Of a DNA stretch of 31,892 nt, positions 24,248-31,460 are shown piece by piece. Made by a program: the position numbers and the translations under genes. The notes under the pieces were generated by a model. That model saw only the letters and a list, made by a program, of their open reading frames with translations. It was not told where the DNA came from and did not search any database. The DNA is from Pseudomonadota bacterium. Its GTDB lineage: Bacteria; Pseudomonadota; Alphaproteobacteria; Caulobacterales; Caulobacteraceae. Positions within the stretch are counted from its first letter, which is position 1, and the number at the start of each line of letters is the position of its first letter. Location of the stretch: NCBI GenBank assembly GCA_023390245.1, contig JAEWDF010000086.1, forward strand, positions 1 to 31,892, read 5' to 3'.

Positions 24248-25213
24248 ATGATCGGGCGCTTTCCCATCCTCTATATCGCCGAGTCCGACGCCGAGGACGC
24301 CATCCTGTCGTCCGGCGTGCTGAACCGGCTGGTCGAGACCCTGCCGACGGCCAGTTTCACCATCGTCGGCTCCGCCGCCTCCGCGCCGCTGTTCGCCGAC
24401 ACGCCGCGGCTGGCGCAGCTGCTGGTGCTGGAACGGGAGGGCCATTTCGACTGGATCGCCCTGTGGAACCGGGTGCGCGGGACGCGCTGGGGGCTGATCG
24501 TGGACATGCGCGGCTCCACCCTGTCGGGCAAGCTGCGGCGCCGGAAGCGGGCGGTGCGCGGGCCGGCCGAGCCGGGCCTGCACGCGGTCGAGGCGGCGGC
24601 GCGGGTGCTGACCCTGGAGGGCGAGGAGATCCCGGCGCCCCGGCTGCATGTCTCGGCGGAGACGCTGGCCGCCGCCGAGGCGCGCTTTCCGGCGGGCGGC
24701 GGCGACGGGCCGATCCTGGCGATCGGTCCGGGCGCCGAATGGATGGGGCGGCGCTGGCCGGCCGAACGCTACGCCAAGGTGGCCAACCGCCTGCTGGCCG
24801 ACGACGGCCCGATGGCGGGCGGGCGGCTGATGATCGTGGGCGAGGAGATCGACCGCGACGCCGCCCACGCCATCCGCTCCGCCGCGCCCCGCGCACGGGT
24901 GATCGAACTGCAGGGCAGGCTGACCCGGCTCCAGACCGTGGCGGCCCTGTCCAGGGCGCGCCTCTATGTCGGCGGGGATTCCATCTGGACCCACCTGGCG
25001 GTCGGCGCCGGCGTTCCGGTGGTCGCCGCCTTCGGCCCGTCGGACGAGGCGACGCGCGGACCCTGGAAGGGGACGGCGGTGCGCGGGCCGCGCAGCTTCG
25101 CGGAGTTCAGGCAGCTGGACCCGAACCTGAACCAGGCCATCCAGCACATGCTGGACCTGCCGTGGGAGCGGGTGCTGAGGGCCGCGCAGGCGATGTTGCG
25201 GGAGCGGGGTTAG
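24248..25213 (+). CDS. Glycosyltransferase family 9 (heptosyltransferase-like)
   Basis: 321 residues. A GT-B fold with N-terminal ILYIAESDAEDAILSSGVL, the usual GD.I..T-type start but altered, then ILAIGPGAEWMGRRWPAERYAKVANRLL and the C-terminal signature LYVGGDSIWTHLAVGAGVPVVAAFGPSD, typical of WaaC/WaaF/RfaF. Such enzymes transfer heptose or another sugar from an ADP-sugar to lipopolysaccharide core at the inner membrane. The acceptor is unknown and no other LPS gene lies near. The ATG at 24248 is chosen since earlier in-frame residues are not protein-like; it has no strong Shine-Dalgarno. Confidence 0.85.
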   Translation: MIGRFPILYIAESDAEDAILSSGVLNRLVETLPTASFTIVGSAASAPLFADTPRLAQLLVLEREGHFDWIALWNRVRGTRWGLIVDMRGSTLSGKLRRRKRAVRGPAEPGLHAVEAAARVLTLEGEEIPAPRLHVSAETLAAAEARFPAGGGDGPILAIGPGAEWMGRRWPAERYAKVANRLLADDGPMAGGRLMIVGEEIDRDAAHAIRSAAPRARVIELQGRLTRLQTVAALSRARLYVGGDSIWTHLAVGAGVPVVAAFGPSDEATRGPWKGTAVRGPRSFAEFRQLDPNLNQAIQHMLDLPWERVLRAAQAMLRERG

Positions 25214-25223
25214 TTTCTTTCCG

Positions 25224-25345
25224 CTCATCCCCGCGAAAGCGGGGACCCAGCCCTTTCGCGGGATGAGGCGTCGGCATCGCCTGACGTGGGTCCTGCCTGA
25301 GGCCGAGCGTCCAAAGCACTGGGTCCCCGCTTTCGCGGGGATGAG
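25224..25345. repeat. 122-bp element with perfect 27-bp inverted ends
   Basis: Positions 25224-25250 and 25319-25345 are exact reverse complements over 27 bp. Each arm contains its own hairpin CCCCGC-GAAA-GCGGGG with a GNRA-type GAAA loop when read one way, flanked by CTCAT and ACCCAG. The interior (68 bp) holds a partial third copy (CTTTCGCGGGATGAG). This is a repeat family different from copies A-D. It lies between the GT9 stop and the dihydroorotase-like gene and could end transcription or protect mRNA. Confidence 0.87.
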
Positions 25346-25397
25346 CGGGGATGTACTAGTCCGCGTCGGAACCAACGCCCGCAAGGAAGACCTCGCC

Positions 25398-26735
25398 ATG
25401 ACCCAGACCTATGACCTGATCGTGCGGGGCGGGGAGGTGGCGAACCACGCCGGGCGCGGCCTGGCCGACGTGGGCGTGATCGACGGCAGGATCGCCTTCA
25501 TCGGCGACCTGTCGCAGGCCTCGGCGGGCGAGACGTTCGACGCGACGGGCCTGACCGTCCTGCCGGGCGTCATCGACACCCAGGTCCACTTCCGCGAGCC
25601 GGGGTTGGAGTGGAAGGAGGACCTGGAGACCGGGTCGCGCGCGGCGGCCCTGGGCGGCGTGGTGGCCGTGTTCGAGATGCCGAACACCAATCCCAACACC
25701 ACCGATCCGGCGACGATGGAGGACAAGCTGGCGCGGGCCAGGGACCGGATGTGGACGGACCACGCCTTCTATGTCGGCGGCACCCACGAGAACGCGGATC
25801 ACCTGGGCGAGCTGGAGCGGCTGCCGGGCTGCTGCGGGGTCAAGGTGTTCATGGGCGCCTCGACCGGCGACCTGCTGATCGCCGACGACGACGGGGTCAG
25901 GAAGGTGCTGTCCAACGTGCGTCGCCGCGCCACCTTCCACTCCGAGGACGAGTACCGCCTGGCCGACCGCCGCAACCTGGCCCGCACCGGCGACTGGACC
26001 AGCCATCCCGAGGTGCGCGACGCCGAGAGCGCCATCATGTCCACGCGCCGCCTGGTCGGGCTGGCCAAGGAAACGGGCGCGCGCATCCACGTCCTGCACG
26101 TCACGACGAAGGACGAGATGGAGTTCCTGCGCTTCCACAAGGATGTCGCCACCGTCGAGATCACGCCCCAGCACCTGACCCTGGTCGCGCCCGAGGCCTA
26201 TCAGCGGCTGGGCGCCTACGCCCAGATGAACCCGCCGATCCGGTCGCGGGAGCATGTCGACGCCCTGTGGCTGTGGGGGATGCAGCAGGGCGTCGCCGAC
26301 GTGCTGGGCTCGGACCACGCGCCGCACACCAAGGAAGAGAAGGCCAAGCCCTATCCGGCCTCGCCCTCGGGCATGCCCGGGGTGCAGACCCTGGTGCCGT
26401 TGATGCTGACGCATGTCGCGAACGGGCGGCTGAGCCTGGAGCGGTTCATCGACCTGACCTCGGGTGGCGCGCAACGGGTGTTCGGCACGGCCAACAAGGG
26501 GCGGATGGCCGTCAGCTATGACGCCGACCTGACCCTCGTCGACCTGAAGGCGAAGAAGACCATCACGCACGACCAGCAGGCGACGCGCTGCGGCTGGACG
26601 CCCTTCGACGGGGTCGAGGCGACCGGCTGGCCGATGGCGACCATCGTGCGCGGGCGGGTGGTGATGAAGGACGGGGAACTGGTCGGATCAGCCCAGGGGC
26701 GGCCGGTGCGGTTCCAGGAGACGCTGGGCGCGTGA
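25398..26735 (+). CDS. pyrC: Dihydroorotase-like amidohydrolase
   Basis: 445 residues, class I dihydroorotase size. Metal-site candidates: Lys149 in GVKVFMG (a possible carbamylated Lys), His181 in TFHSEDE, His231/234 in HVLHVTT and Asp306 in LGSDHAPHT. The normal HxH near the N-terminus (DxHxHxRxPG) reads DTQVHFREPG, so the first His is Gln62. Substrate-binding features are kept (REPG, EMPNTNP, QMNPPIR), which favours dihydroorotate or a similar cyclic amide over a dead protein. The role would be ring closure in pyrimidine synthesis; an allantoinase-like or non-catalytic paralogue is the alternative. Start: ATG with AAGGA 10 nt upstream. Its stop overlaps the next gene as GTGA. Confidence 0.78.
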   Translation: MTQTYDLIVRGGEVANHAGRGLADVGVIDGRIAFIGDLSQASAGETFDATGLTVLPGVIDTQVHFREPGLEWKEDLETGSRAAALGGVVAVFEMPNTNPNTTDPATMEDKLARARDRMWTDHAFYVGGTHENADHLGELERLPGCCGVKVFMGASTGDLLIADDDGVRKVLSNVRRRATFHSEDEYRLADRRNLARTGDWTSHPEVRDAESAIMSTRRLVGLAKETGARIHVLHVTTKDEMEFLRFHKDVATVEITPQHLTLVAPEAYQRLGAYAQMNPPIRSREHVDALWLWGMQQGVADVLGSDHAPHTKEEKAKPYPASPSGMPGVQTLVPLMLTHVANGRLSLERFIDLTSGGAQRVFGTANKGRMAVSYDADLTLVDLKAKKTITHDQQATRCGWTPFDGVEATGWPMATIVRGRVVMKDGELVGSAQGRPVRFQETLGA

Positions 26736-27460
26736 AGCCGACGCTGGGCCTGATCGGCTTCGGCGCCTTCGGGCGACTGACGGCGCGGCGTCTGGCGCCA
26801 TGGTTCGACATCGTCGCCCATGATCCGGCGGCGACCGATGGCGAGGGCGTGGCGGTGCTGGCCGACCTGGCGACGGCGGCCGCCCGCCCGGTGGTGATCC
26901 TGGCCGTGCCGGTGGGCGCGCTGGAGGCGACCCTGGCGGCCGTCCGCCCGCATCTGCGCCCCGACGCCCTGGTGATCGACGTCGGCTCGGTGAAGGTGAA
27001 GCCGGCGCAGGCGATGGCGGCGGCGCTGCCGTCGGGGGTGCGGATCGTCGGGACCCATCCGCTGTTCGGGCCGCAGAGCGCGCGGGACGGGATCGCCGGC
27101 CTGCGTATCGCCGTGTGCGCGGTGCGCGGCGGAAGGGACGCGCGCCGCGTCGCCGCCTTCTGCCGCCGGGCGCTGGGGCTGAAGGTGTTCCAGGTCACGC
27201 CCGAGGACCACGACCGGGAGGCGGCGACGGTCCAGGGCCTGACCCACCTGATCGCGCGGGTGCTGCTGAAGATGGAGCCCCTGCCCACGCGGATGACCAC
27301 GGCCAGCTTCGAGCGGCTGATGCAGGCCGTCGACATGGTCCGCCACGACAGTCCAGCGGTGTTCCAGGCCATCGAGCGCGACAACCCCTATGCGGCCGAG
27401 GTGCGGGAGCGGTTCTTCACCCTGGCGGACGCGGCGCGGGCGGAGTTGGGCGAGGGATAA
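26732..27460 (+). CDS. Prephenate/arogenate dehydrogenase-like protein
   Basis: 242 residues, a little short for the family (about 280). It has an N-terminal NAD(P)-binding motif LIGFGAFGR, VVILAVPVGALE, VIDVGSVKV and the active-site segment GTHPLFGPQSA with the catalytic His, then a helical dimerisation domain (HLIARVLLKM, RLMQAVDMVRHD). It should oxidatively decarboxylate prephenate or arogenate in tyrosine synthesis. The GTG start overlaps the upstream stop by 4 bp, so it is co-translated with the dihydroorotase-like protein, an unusual pairing of pyrimidine and aromatic pathways. Repeat copy D begins 14 bp after the stop. Confidence 0.83.
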   Translation: MKPTLGLIGFGAFGRLTARRLAPWFDIVAHDPAATDGEGVAVLADLATAAARPVVILAVPVGALEATLAAVRPHLRPDALVIDVGSVKVKPAQAMAAALPSGVRIVGTHPLFGPQSARDGIAGLRIAVCAVRGGRDARRVAAFCRRALGLKVFQVTPEDHDREAATVQGLTHLIARVLLKMEPLPTRMTTASFERLMQAVDMVRHDSPAVFQAIERDNPYAAEVRERFFTLADAARAELGEG

Positions 27461-27473
27461 GGGCGTCACGGCC

Positions 27474-27617
27474 GTCTCCTCCCCACGTCAGTGGGGAGGT
27501 GGCTCGAAGCGTAGCGGAGAGACGGAGGGGTTCTTTCCGCCACGCTGATGCCTGTGTCGCTTCAAGAACCCCTCCACCGCTTCGCGGTCCCCCTCCCCAC
27601 TCACGTGGGGAGGAGAC
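27474..27617. repeat. Interspersed inverted repeat, copy D (opposite orientation)
   Basis: 144 bp with the same ends as copies A-C (GTCTCCTCCCC and GGGGAGGAGAC) but inverted: the GGTGGCTCGAAGCGTAGCGG arm comes first and CCGCTTCGCGGTCCCCCTCC last. It occupies almost all of the 168 bp between two convergent genes and so may act as a bidirectional terminator. Confidence 0.86.
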
Positions 27618-27628
27618 GATCACTGCGT

Positions 27629-28558
27629 CTATCGCGCGGCCAGGATGAACGCCGCCACGTCCTCAACCACGCCCGGCGCGAGGGGCAGGTCGGGGTCGGC
27701 GTAGGTGGCCAGATTCCCCGCGCGGTCGGCGGGGGCGGTCTTGAGGACGTGGTTGACGCCGTCCCACAGCTTCAGCGTGGCTTCGGGATCGGCGGCGGCG
27801 AGCGCCTGCGCGTCCGCGACGCCGACCTGGAGATCGGTGGTCCCCTGGCCGATGAAGACCGGGCCGTCGTAAGCGGCCAGCAGGGCGGCGGGGTCCAGCG
27901 GCAGCCAGGACATCAGATAGGGCTGGACCGAGGGGCGGAACAGGGCGGCCAGGGCGGCGGGCGGTTCGGCGACCGCGCGGCCGGCTTCCAGTTCCATCAG
28001 GGCCTCGTAGGCCTGGGTCTTCAGCGGCTCGGGGACATCGGCCAACTGCTCGCGCAGCACGGCGCCGGCGGGCCGGCCCGCACCGGAGAGGAGGACCAGG
28101 CCGCAAATCTTGTCGTCGCCGCCCTCAGCCGCCTTCAGCGCGACCAGGGCGCCTTCGCTGTGGCCGATCAGCCAGGCGCAGGGCTGATTCGTCAGGCGGG
28201 CGGCTTCGGCGGCCCAGGCGCGGGCGTCGTCGGCGTAGGCGTCGAAGCGCAGGTCGGTCTCGGCCGGGCCGGCGGCGGCGCTGGCGCCGATCCCGCGCTT
28301 GTCGATGCGGACGGCGGCGATTCCTCGGTCCGCCAGGCTTTCGGCCAGCATCCGATAGGTCGAGGCGCGGATCGCCGGCGCCTGGTTCCCGTCGCGGTCG
28401 GTGGGACCGGAGCCGGGCAGGATGACGGCGACGGCCTGGATGCGCTCCGGCGCCAGCAGGGTTCCGTGCAGCGGCGCCGGCTGGGACGGCAGGACGACCT
28501 CGGTCGAGACCGGGCCGGCGAGCAGGGACGCGATCAGGGCGGCGGCGAGGCTGGGCAT
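27629..28558 (-). CDS. Secreted alpha/beta-hydrolase (serine hydrolase)
   Basis: 309 residues with a short signal peptide (about 1-19, MPSLAAALIASLLAGPVST). The fold starts with HGTLLAPE and VILPGSGPTDRDGN (oxyanion region), the nucleophile Ser is in LIGHSEGALVA, the acid is probably the Asp of GQGTTDLQV, and the His is in DGVNHVLK. It is likely a periplasmic or secreted esterase, peptidase or thioesterase; the substrate is unknown. Start: ATG with AAGGAG 6 nt upstream. It lies 19 bp after the SdpI-like gene and is the third gene of that operon. Confidence 0.86.
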   Translation of the reverse strand: MPSLAAALIASLLAGPVSTEVVLPSQPAPLHGTLLAPERIQAVAVILPGSGPTDRDGNQAPAIRASTYRMLAESLADRGIAAVRIDKRGIGASAAAGPAETDLRFDAYADDARAWAAEAARLTNQPCAWLIGHSEGALVALKAAEGGDDKICGLVLLSGAGRPAGAVLREQLADVPEPLKTQAYEALMELEAGRAVAEPPAALAALFRPSVQPYLMSWLPLDPAALLAAYDGPVFIGQGTTDLQVGVADAQALAAADPEATLKLWDGVNHVLKTAPADRAGNLATYADPDLPLAPGVVEDVAAFILAAR

Positions 28559-28577
28559 GGCGGTCTCCTTGGAAAGG

Positions 28578-29261
28578 TCAGAAGGGCTGGCGGTCGGGGT
28601 CGGCGCGCCAGACGCGCCAGCTTTCGAACACCGCCCAGGCGGCGGCGGCCAGCGCGCCGGCGACCAGGGCGAAGGTCCCGGCCGGCTGGGGCGCCAGGGG
28701 CGCGGCGACCAGACCGGCCAGGCCCAGGAGGAAATACAGGCGGCCGGCCAGGCGGTTGGCGCGGTCCCAGGCGCGGCGGCTCTTGAAGGTCCAGGGCGTG
28801 CGCACCCCGATCAGCGGATTGGGCGCGACCCGTCCGAGGAAGGCGCCCAGGCCGGCGAAGATCAGCGACACGGCGGCCATGGACAGGACTTCCGCGCCCT
28901 CGGGCGGCAGACCGCCCAGGGTCATCACGGCCGTCAACAGGCCGAGGACGGCGAAGACGAACAGGGCGATCCCCTGGCCGACCCGCAGCGCCTTGCCGCG
29001 GGCCGGATCGTCCGCGGCGTCGGCCCGCCGCGCCCCCAGGCCCAGGCCGGCGCAGACCAGCAGGCCGAGCAGGGTCAGGCCGCCGGACACGGCGGCGAAC
29101 TCCAGCCCCGTGCCCCAGCGGTCGACCTGCAGGGCCGCGTTCCAGTGCAGCGGCAGGGTCGCCTCGGCCGGTCCGTTGACGCCGACATGGACGGCGAAGG
29201 CGGCCTGGACCGCGAAGACCGCGAAGGTCAGGTAGTCGAGCAGGGTCAGACGATCGTTCAT
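28578..29261 (-). CDS. SdpI-family membrane protein
   Basis: 227 residues with about six membrane segments (near 10-28, 55-78, 95-117, 122-145, 172-190 and 197-215). The SdpI signature is in the second half: VAPNPLIGVRTPWTFKSRRAWDRANRLAGR. In Bacillus subtilis SdpI is the immunity protein against the toxin SdpC and sequesters the repressor SdpR at the membrane when toxin is present. Here it overlaps the upstream ArsR-type regulator by 4 bp (ATGA), the same gene pairing as sdpR-sdpI. No SdpC-like toxin gene is in the window, so it may give immunity without production or sense an envelope signal. Confidence 0.85.
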   Translation of the reverse strand: MNDRLTLLDYLTFAVFAVQAAFAVHVGVNGPAEATLPLHWNAALQVDRWGTGLEFAAVSGGLTLLGLLVCAGLGLGARRADAADDPARGKALRVGQGIALFVFAVLGLLTAVMTLGGLPPEGAEVLSMAAVSLIFAGLGAFLGRVAPNPLIGVRTPWTFKSRRAWDRANRLAGRLYFLLGLAGLVAAPLAPQPAGTFALVAGALAAAAWAVFESWRVWRADPDRQPF

Positions 29262-29563
29262 CGACCGGGTTCCTTTTCCTGGGCGGCTTCGGCCCGCGCC
29301 TCCCGTCCCGTTCCCGCGATGTCCATCAGGAAGGCCAGCGCCTCTTCCACGGCCGAAATCTCCAGCCGATAGCGGATGGTCTGGCCCTCGCGCTCGGGAC
29401 TGACCAGGCCGGCCTCCTTCAGGGCGTTGAGGTGGCCGGTGATGGACGGCCAGCTCATGTCGAAGGCGGCGGCGATGTCGCCCGACGCCAGCGGCCCGGC
29501 GCGCAGCATGTCGATGATGCGGCGACGCACCGGATGCGACAGGGCCTTGAACAGGGTGTTCAT
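29258..29563 (-). CDS. ArsR/SdpR-type winged-helix repressor
   Basis: 101 residues from the ATG at 29563 (AGGAA 7 nt upstream); a longer frame to 29638 would include the promoter and operator and is rejected. The winged helix is typical of the ArsR family (MNTLFKALSHPVRRRIIDML, LASGDIAAAFDMSWPSITGHLNALKEAGLV, then a wing REGQTIRYRL). It has no cysteine metal site, as in SdpR and not ArsR itself. It is the first gene of an operon with the SdpI-like protein and a hydrolase. A perfect 14-bp palindrome just before the start suggests autorepression. Confidence 0.88.
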   Translation of the reverse strand: MNTLFKALSHPVRRRIIDMLRAGPLASGDIAAAFDMSWPSITGHLNALKEAGLVSPEREGQTIRYRLEISAVEEALAFLMDIAGTGREARAEAAQEKEPGR

Positions 29564-29570
29564 AGCAAAC

Positions 29571-29615
29571 TTCCTAATTAGGAAATATTCTAATTGCAAG
29601 TCCGACCAGCTTGAA
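29571..29615 (-). promoter_or_regulatory. Promoter and palindromic operator of the sdpR-sdpI-like operon
   Basis: On the minus strand TTCAAG (29615-29610) and TAGAAT (29592-29587, five of six matches to the -10 consensus) are 17 bp apart. The perfect palindrome TTCCTAATTAGGAA (29571-29584) lies where transcription would begin, 7 bp before the start codon. It is a marked AT-rich island in GC-rich surroundings. A repressor on this site would block transcription. Confidence 0.68.
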
Positions 29616-29728
29616 TCATCGAAGGGAGCGCGCCGCACGTGAAGCCTTGGCGAGCCTATGAGTTCGCGGTCAGCGATCCGGACGGAACGATGGTGCGAGT
29701 GGGTCGTATCCTCGACCGAGGGCGCGGC
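29615..29728 (+). pseudogene. Remnant of a VOC/glyoxalase-family gene (3' end only)
   Basis: After a stop at 29612 the plus frame reads IIEGSAPHVKPWRAYEFAVSD... then PDGTMVRVGRIL (first part cut short here). The W..YEFAVSDPDG..VRVG pattern is the typical last strand of vicinal-oxygen-chelate proteins (glyoxalase/bleomycin-resistance family), including the metal-ligand Glu in YEF. Everything upstream of this end is gone and replaced by the sdpR promoter, and the frame has no stop of its own before it runs antisense to erpA. It is best read as a decayed gene end; chance resemblance cannot be excluded from about 30 residues. Confidence 0.4.
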
Positions 29729-30115
29729 TTAGATCGAGAAGCTGACGCCGCAGCCGCAGCTCGAGGCGGCGTTGGGGTTGTTCACCACGAACTGGGCGCC
29801 GGCCAGTTCGTCGACGAAGGCGATCTCCGAGCCCCTGAGGAAGGGGACGGAGACGGCGTCGACCAGCACCGTCTGGCCGTCGCGCTCGACGCGCAGGTCG
29901 TCGGCTTCGGCCGTCTCGACCAGGTCGAACCGGTACTGGAAGCCGGAGCAGCCGCCGCCTTCCACCGCGACGCGCAGCATCACGGGCCGGCCCTCCGCCG
30001 CAGACAGCCGGGCCAGGCGCCGGGCGCCGCTCTCGGCCAGGACGATGCCTTCCGGCGCGCGCAGGGCGACGGCGAAGGCGGCTGTGGATCGTTCTGTGGA
30101 TTGGACGCTGCTCAC
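29729..30115 (-). CDS. erpA: A-type iron-sulfur cluster carrier (ErpA/IscA/HesB family)
   Basis: 128 residues. The three ligand cysteines are Cys56 in EGGGCSGFQY and Cys120/Cys122 in SSCGCGVSF. The protein takes an Fe-S cluster from the scaffold and passes it to apo-proteins. The start is GTG with GAAGG 3-4 nt upstream; about 20 N-terminal residues precede the domain. It is divergent from dgt with 57 bp between starts. Whether it is the ErpA or IscA type is not certain from sequence alone. Confidence 0.88.
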   Translation of the reverse strand: MSSVQSTERSTAAFAVALRAPEGIVLAESGARRLARLSAAEGRPVMLRVAVEGGGCSGFQYRFDLVETAEADDLRVERDGQTVLVDAVSVPFLRGSEIAFVDELAGAQFVVNNPNAASSCGCGVSFSI

Positions 30116-30172
30116 GGCCTTCTATATGAGGCGGGCGCGGGCGTTCGCAAAGGCCCGCGCGCTTCAAAGTCG

Positions 30173-31381
30173 ATGAAGTTGAGCCAGACAGACCTCAGGA
30201 CGGGCCTCGCCCCCTACGCCGAGCGCGCCGACCAGACCAAGGGCCGCCGCTTCTTCGAGCCGCCGAGCCGCACGCGCACCGCCTTCGCGCGCGACCGCGA
30301 CCGCATCATCCACGCCACCGCCTTTCGTCGGCTGAAGGAGAAGACCCAGGTCTTCGTGGCGCACGAGGGCGACCATTACCGCACCCGCCTGACCCATTCG
30401 CTGGAGGTGGCGCAGATCGCGCGGTCGCTGGCCCATGCGCTGAGGCTGGACGACGACCTGGCCGAGACCATCGCCCTGGCCCACGACCTGGGCCATCCGC
30501 CCTTCGCCCATGCGGGGGAGGACGAACTGGTCGTCCAGATGGCCGACCATGGCGGCTTCGACCACAACGTCCAGAGCTTCCGCGTCGTGACGGAGCTGGA
30601 GAACCGCTATCCCAGCTTCGACGGGCTGAACCTGAGCTGGGAGACGGTCGAGGGCGTCATCAAGCACAACGGGCCGGTGGCGCACCGGCTGGACGAGCCG
30701 GCCTGGTCGTTCGCGCGGCCCTATGCGGCGGGGGGAGAGGCGGACTGGGACCTGCGGCTGGACACTTTCGCTTCTCTGGAGGCCCAGTGCGCGGCCATCG
30801 CCGACGACATCGCCTACAACAACCACGACGTGGACGACGGGGTGCAGGCGGGGCTGATCACCCTGGCGGAGCTGGCCGACATCCCGATCATCGGCCCGAT
30901 CCTGGCCGAGGTGCGCCACGACTGGCCCGGCATCGACGAGCGGATGCTGCGGATCGAGGCCGTGCGGCGGATGATCGGCGTGATGATCGACGACGTGCTG
31001 AACGAGACCATGCGGCGGATCGAGGCGGACGGCGTCCGTTCCGCCGAGGACGTGCGGACGGCGAACCGCGCCCTGGTCGCCTTCTCGCCGGCGCTGCATG
31101 CCGACCTGGCGATCCTGCGTCGGTTCCTGTTCGAGCGGATGTATCGCCACTACCGCGTGAACCGCACGCGCAGCCAGGCCAGGCGGATGCTGGCGCAGCT
31201 GTTCGAGCTGTTCATGGAGGAACCCGAGGTGATGCCGCCGGAGTGGGGCCTGCCGGCGATGACCGAAGACCGGACGCGGCGGGCGCGGGCGATCTGCGAC
31301 TATATCGCCGGCATGACCGACCGCTACGCCATAGAAGTGCACCGCAAGCTGTTCAGCCTCGACCTCGCCCTCGATCTGTGA
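30173..31381 (+). CDS. dgt: Deoxyguanosinetriphosphate triphosphohydrolase-like protein
   Basis: 402 residues, the size of the type 2 dGTPase-like subfamily. The HD-domain metal residues are His75 in RLTHSLEVAQ and His104-Asp105 in LAHDLGHPPFAHAGE, with a further Asp in AAIADDIAYNNHDVDDG. N-terminal FRRLKEKTQVF is typical. It hydrolyses dNTPs to nucleosides and tripolyphosphate. The ATG at 30173 follows a weak Shine-Dalgarno (AAAG). It is divergent from erpA; the two neighbours are often found together in alphaproteobacteria. Next on the same strand, 79 bp on, is the proline-rich membrane protein. Confidence 0.93.
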   Translation: MKLSQTDLRTGLAPYAERADQTKGRRFFEPPSRTRTAFARDRDRIIHATAFRRLKEKTQVFVAHEGDHYRTRLTHSLEVAQIARSLAHALRLDDDLAETIALAHDLGHPPFAHAGEDELVVQMADHGGFDHNVQSFRVVTELENRYPSFDGLNLSWETVEGVIKHNGPVAHRLDEPAWSFARPYAAGGEADWDLRLDTFASLEAQCAAIADDIAYNNHDVDDGVQAGLITLAELADIPIIGPILAEVRHDWPGIDERMLRIEAVRRMIGVMIDDVLNETMRRIEADGVRSAEDVRTANRALVAFSPALHADLAILRRFLFERMYRHYRVNRTRSQARRMLAQLFELFMEEPEVMPPEWGLPAMTEDRTRRARAICDYIAGMTDRYAIEVHRKLFSLDLALDL

Positions 31382-31460
31382 TTCGAAACGGACGGGCGGC
31401 GGGTTAGGATGGGAGTCCGGCGCGCCGATTCGCGCCCGGACCGAACGGCGGAGCGCGACC

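Noticed and set aside
29639..30172. An in-frame extension of dgt to 29639
   Set aside because: It runs antisense through erpA and the dGTPase domain begins at the ATG at 30173; only the first 30 residues have interest, as a VOC remnant.
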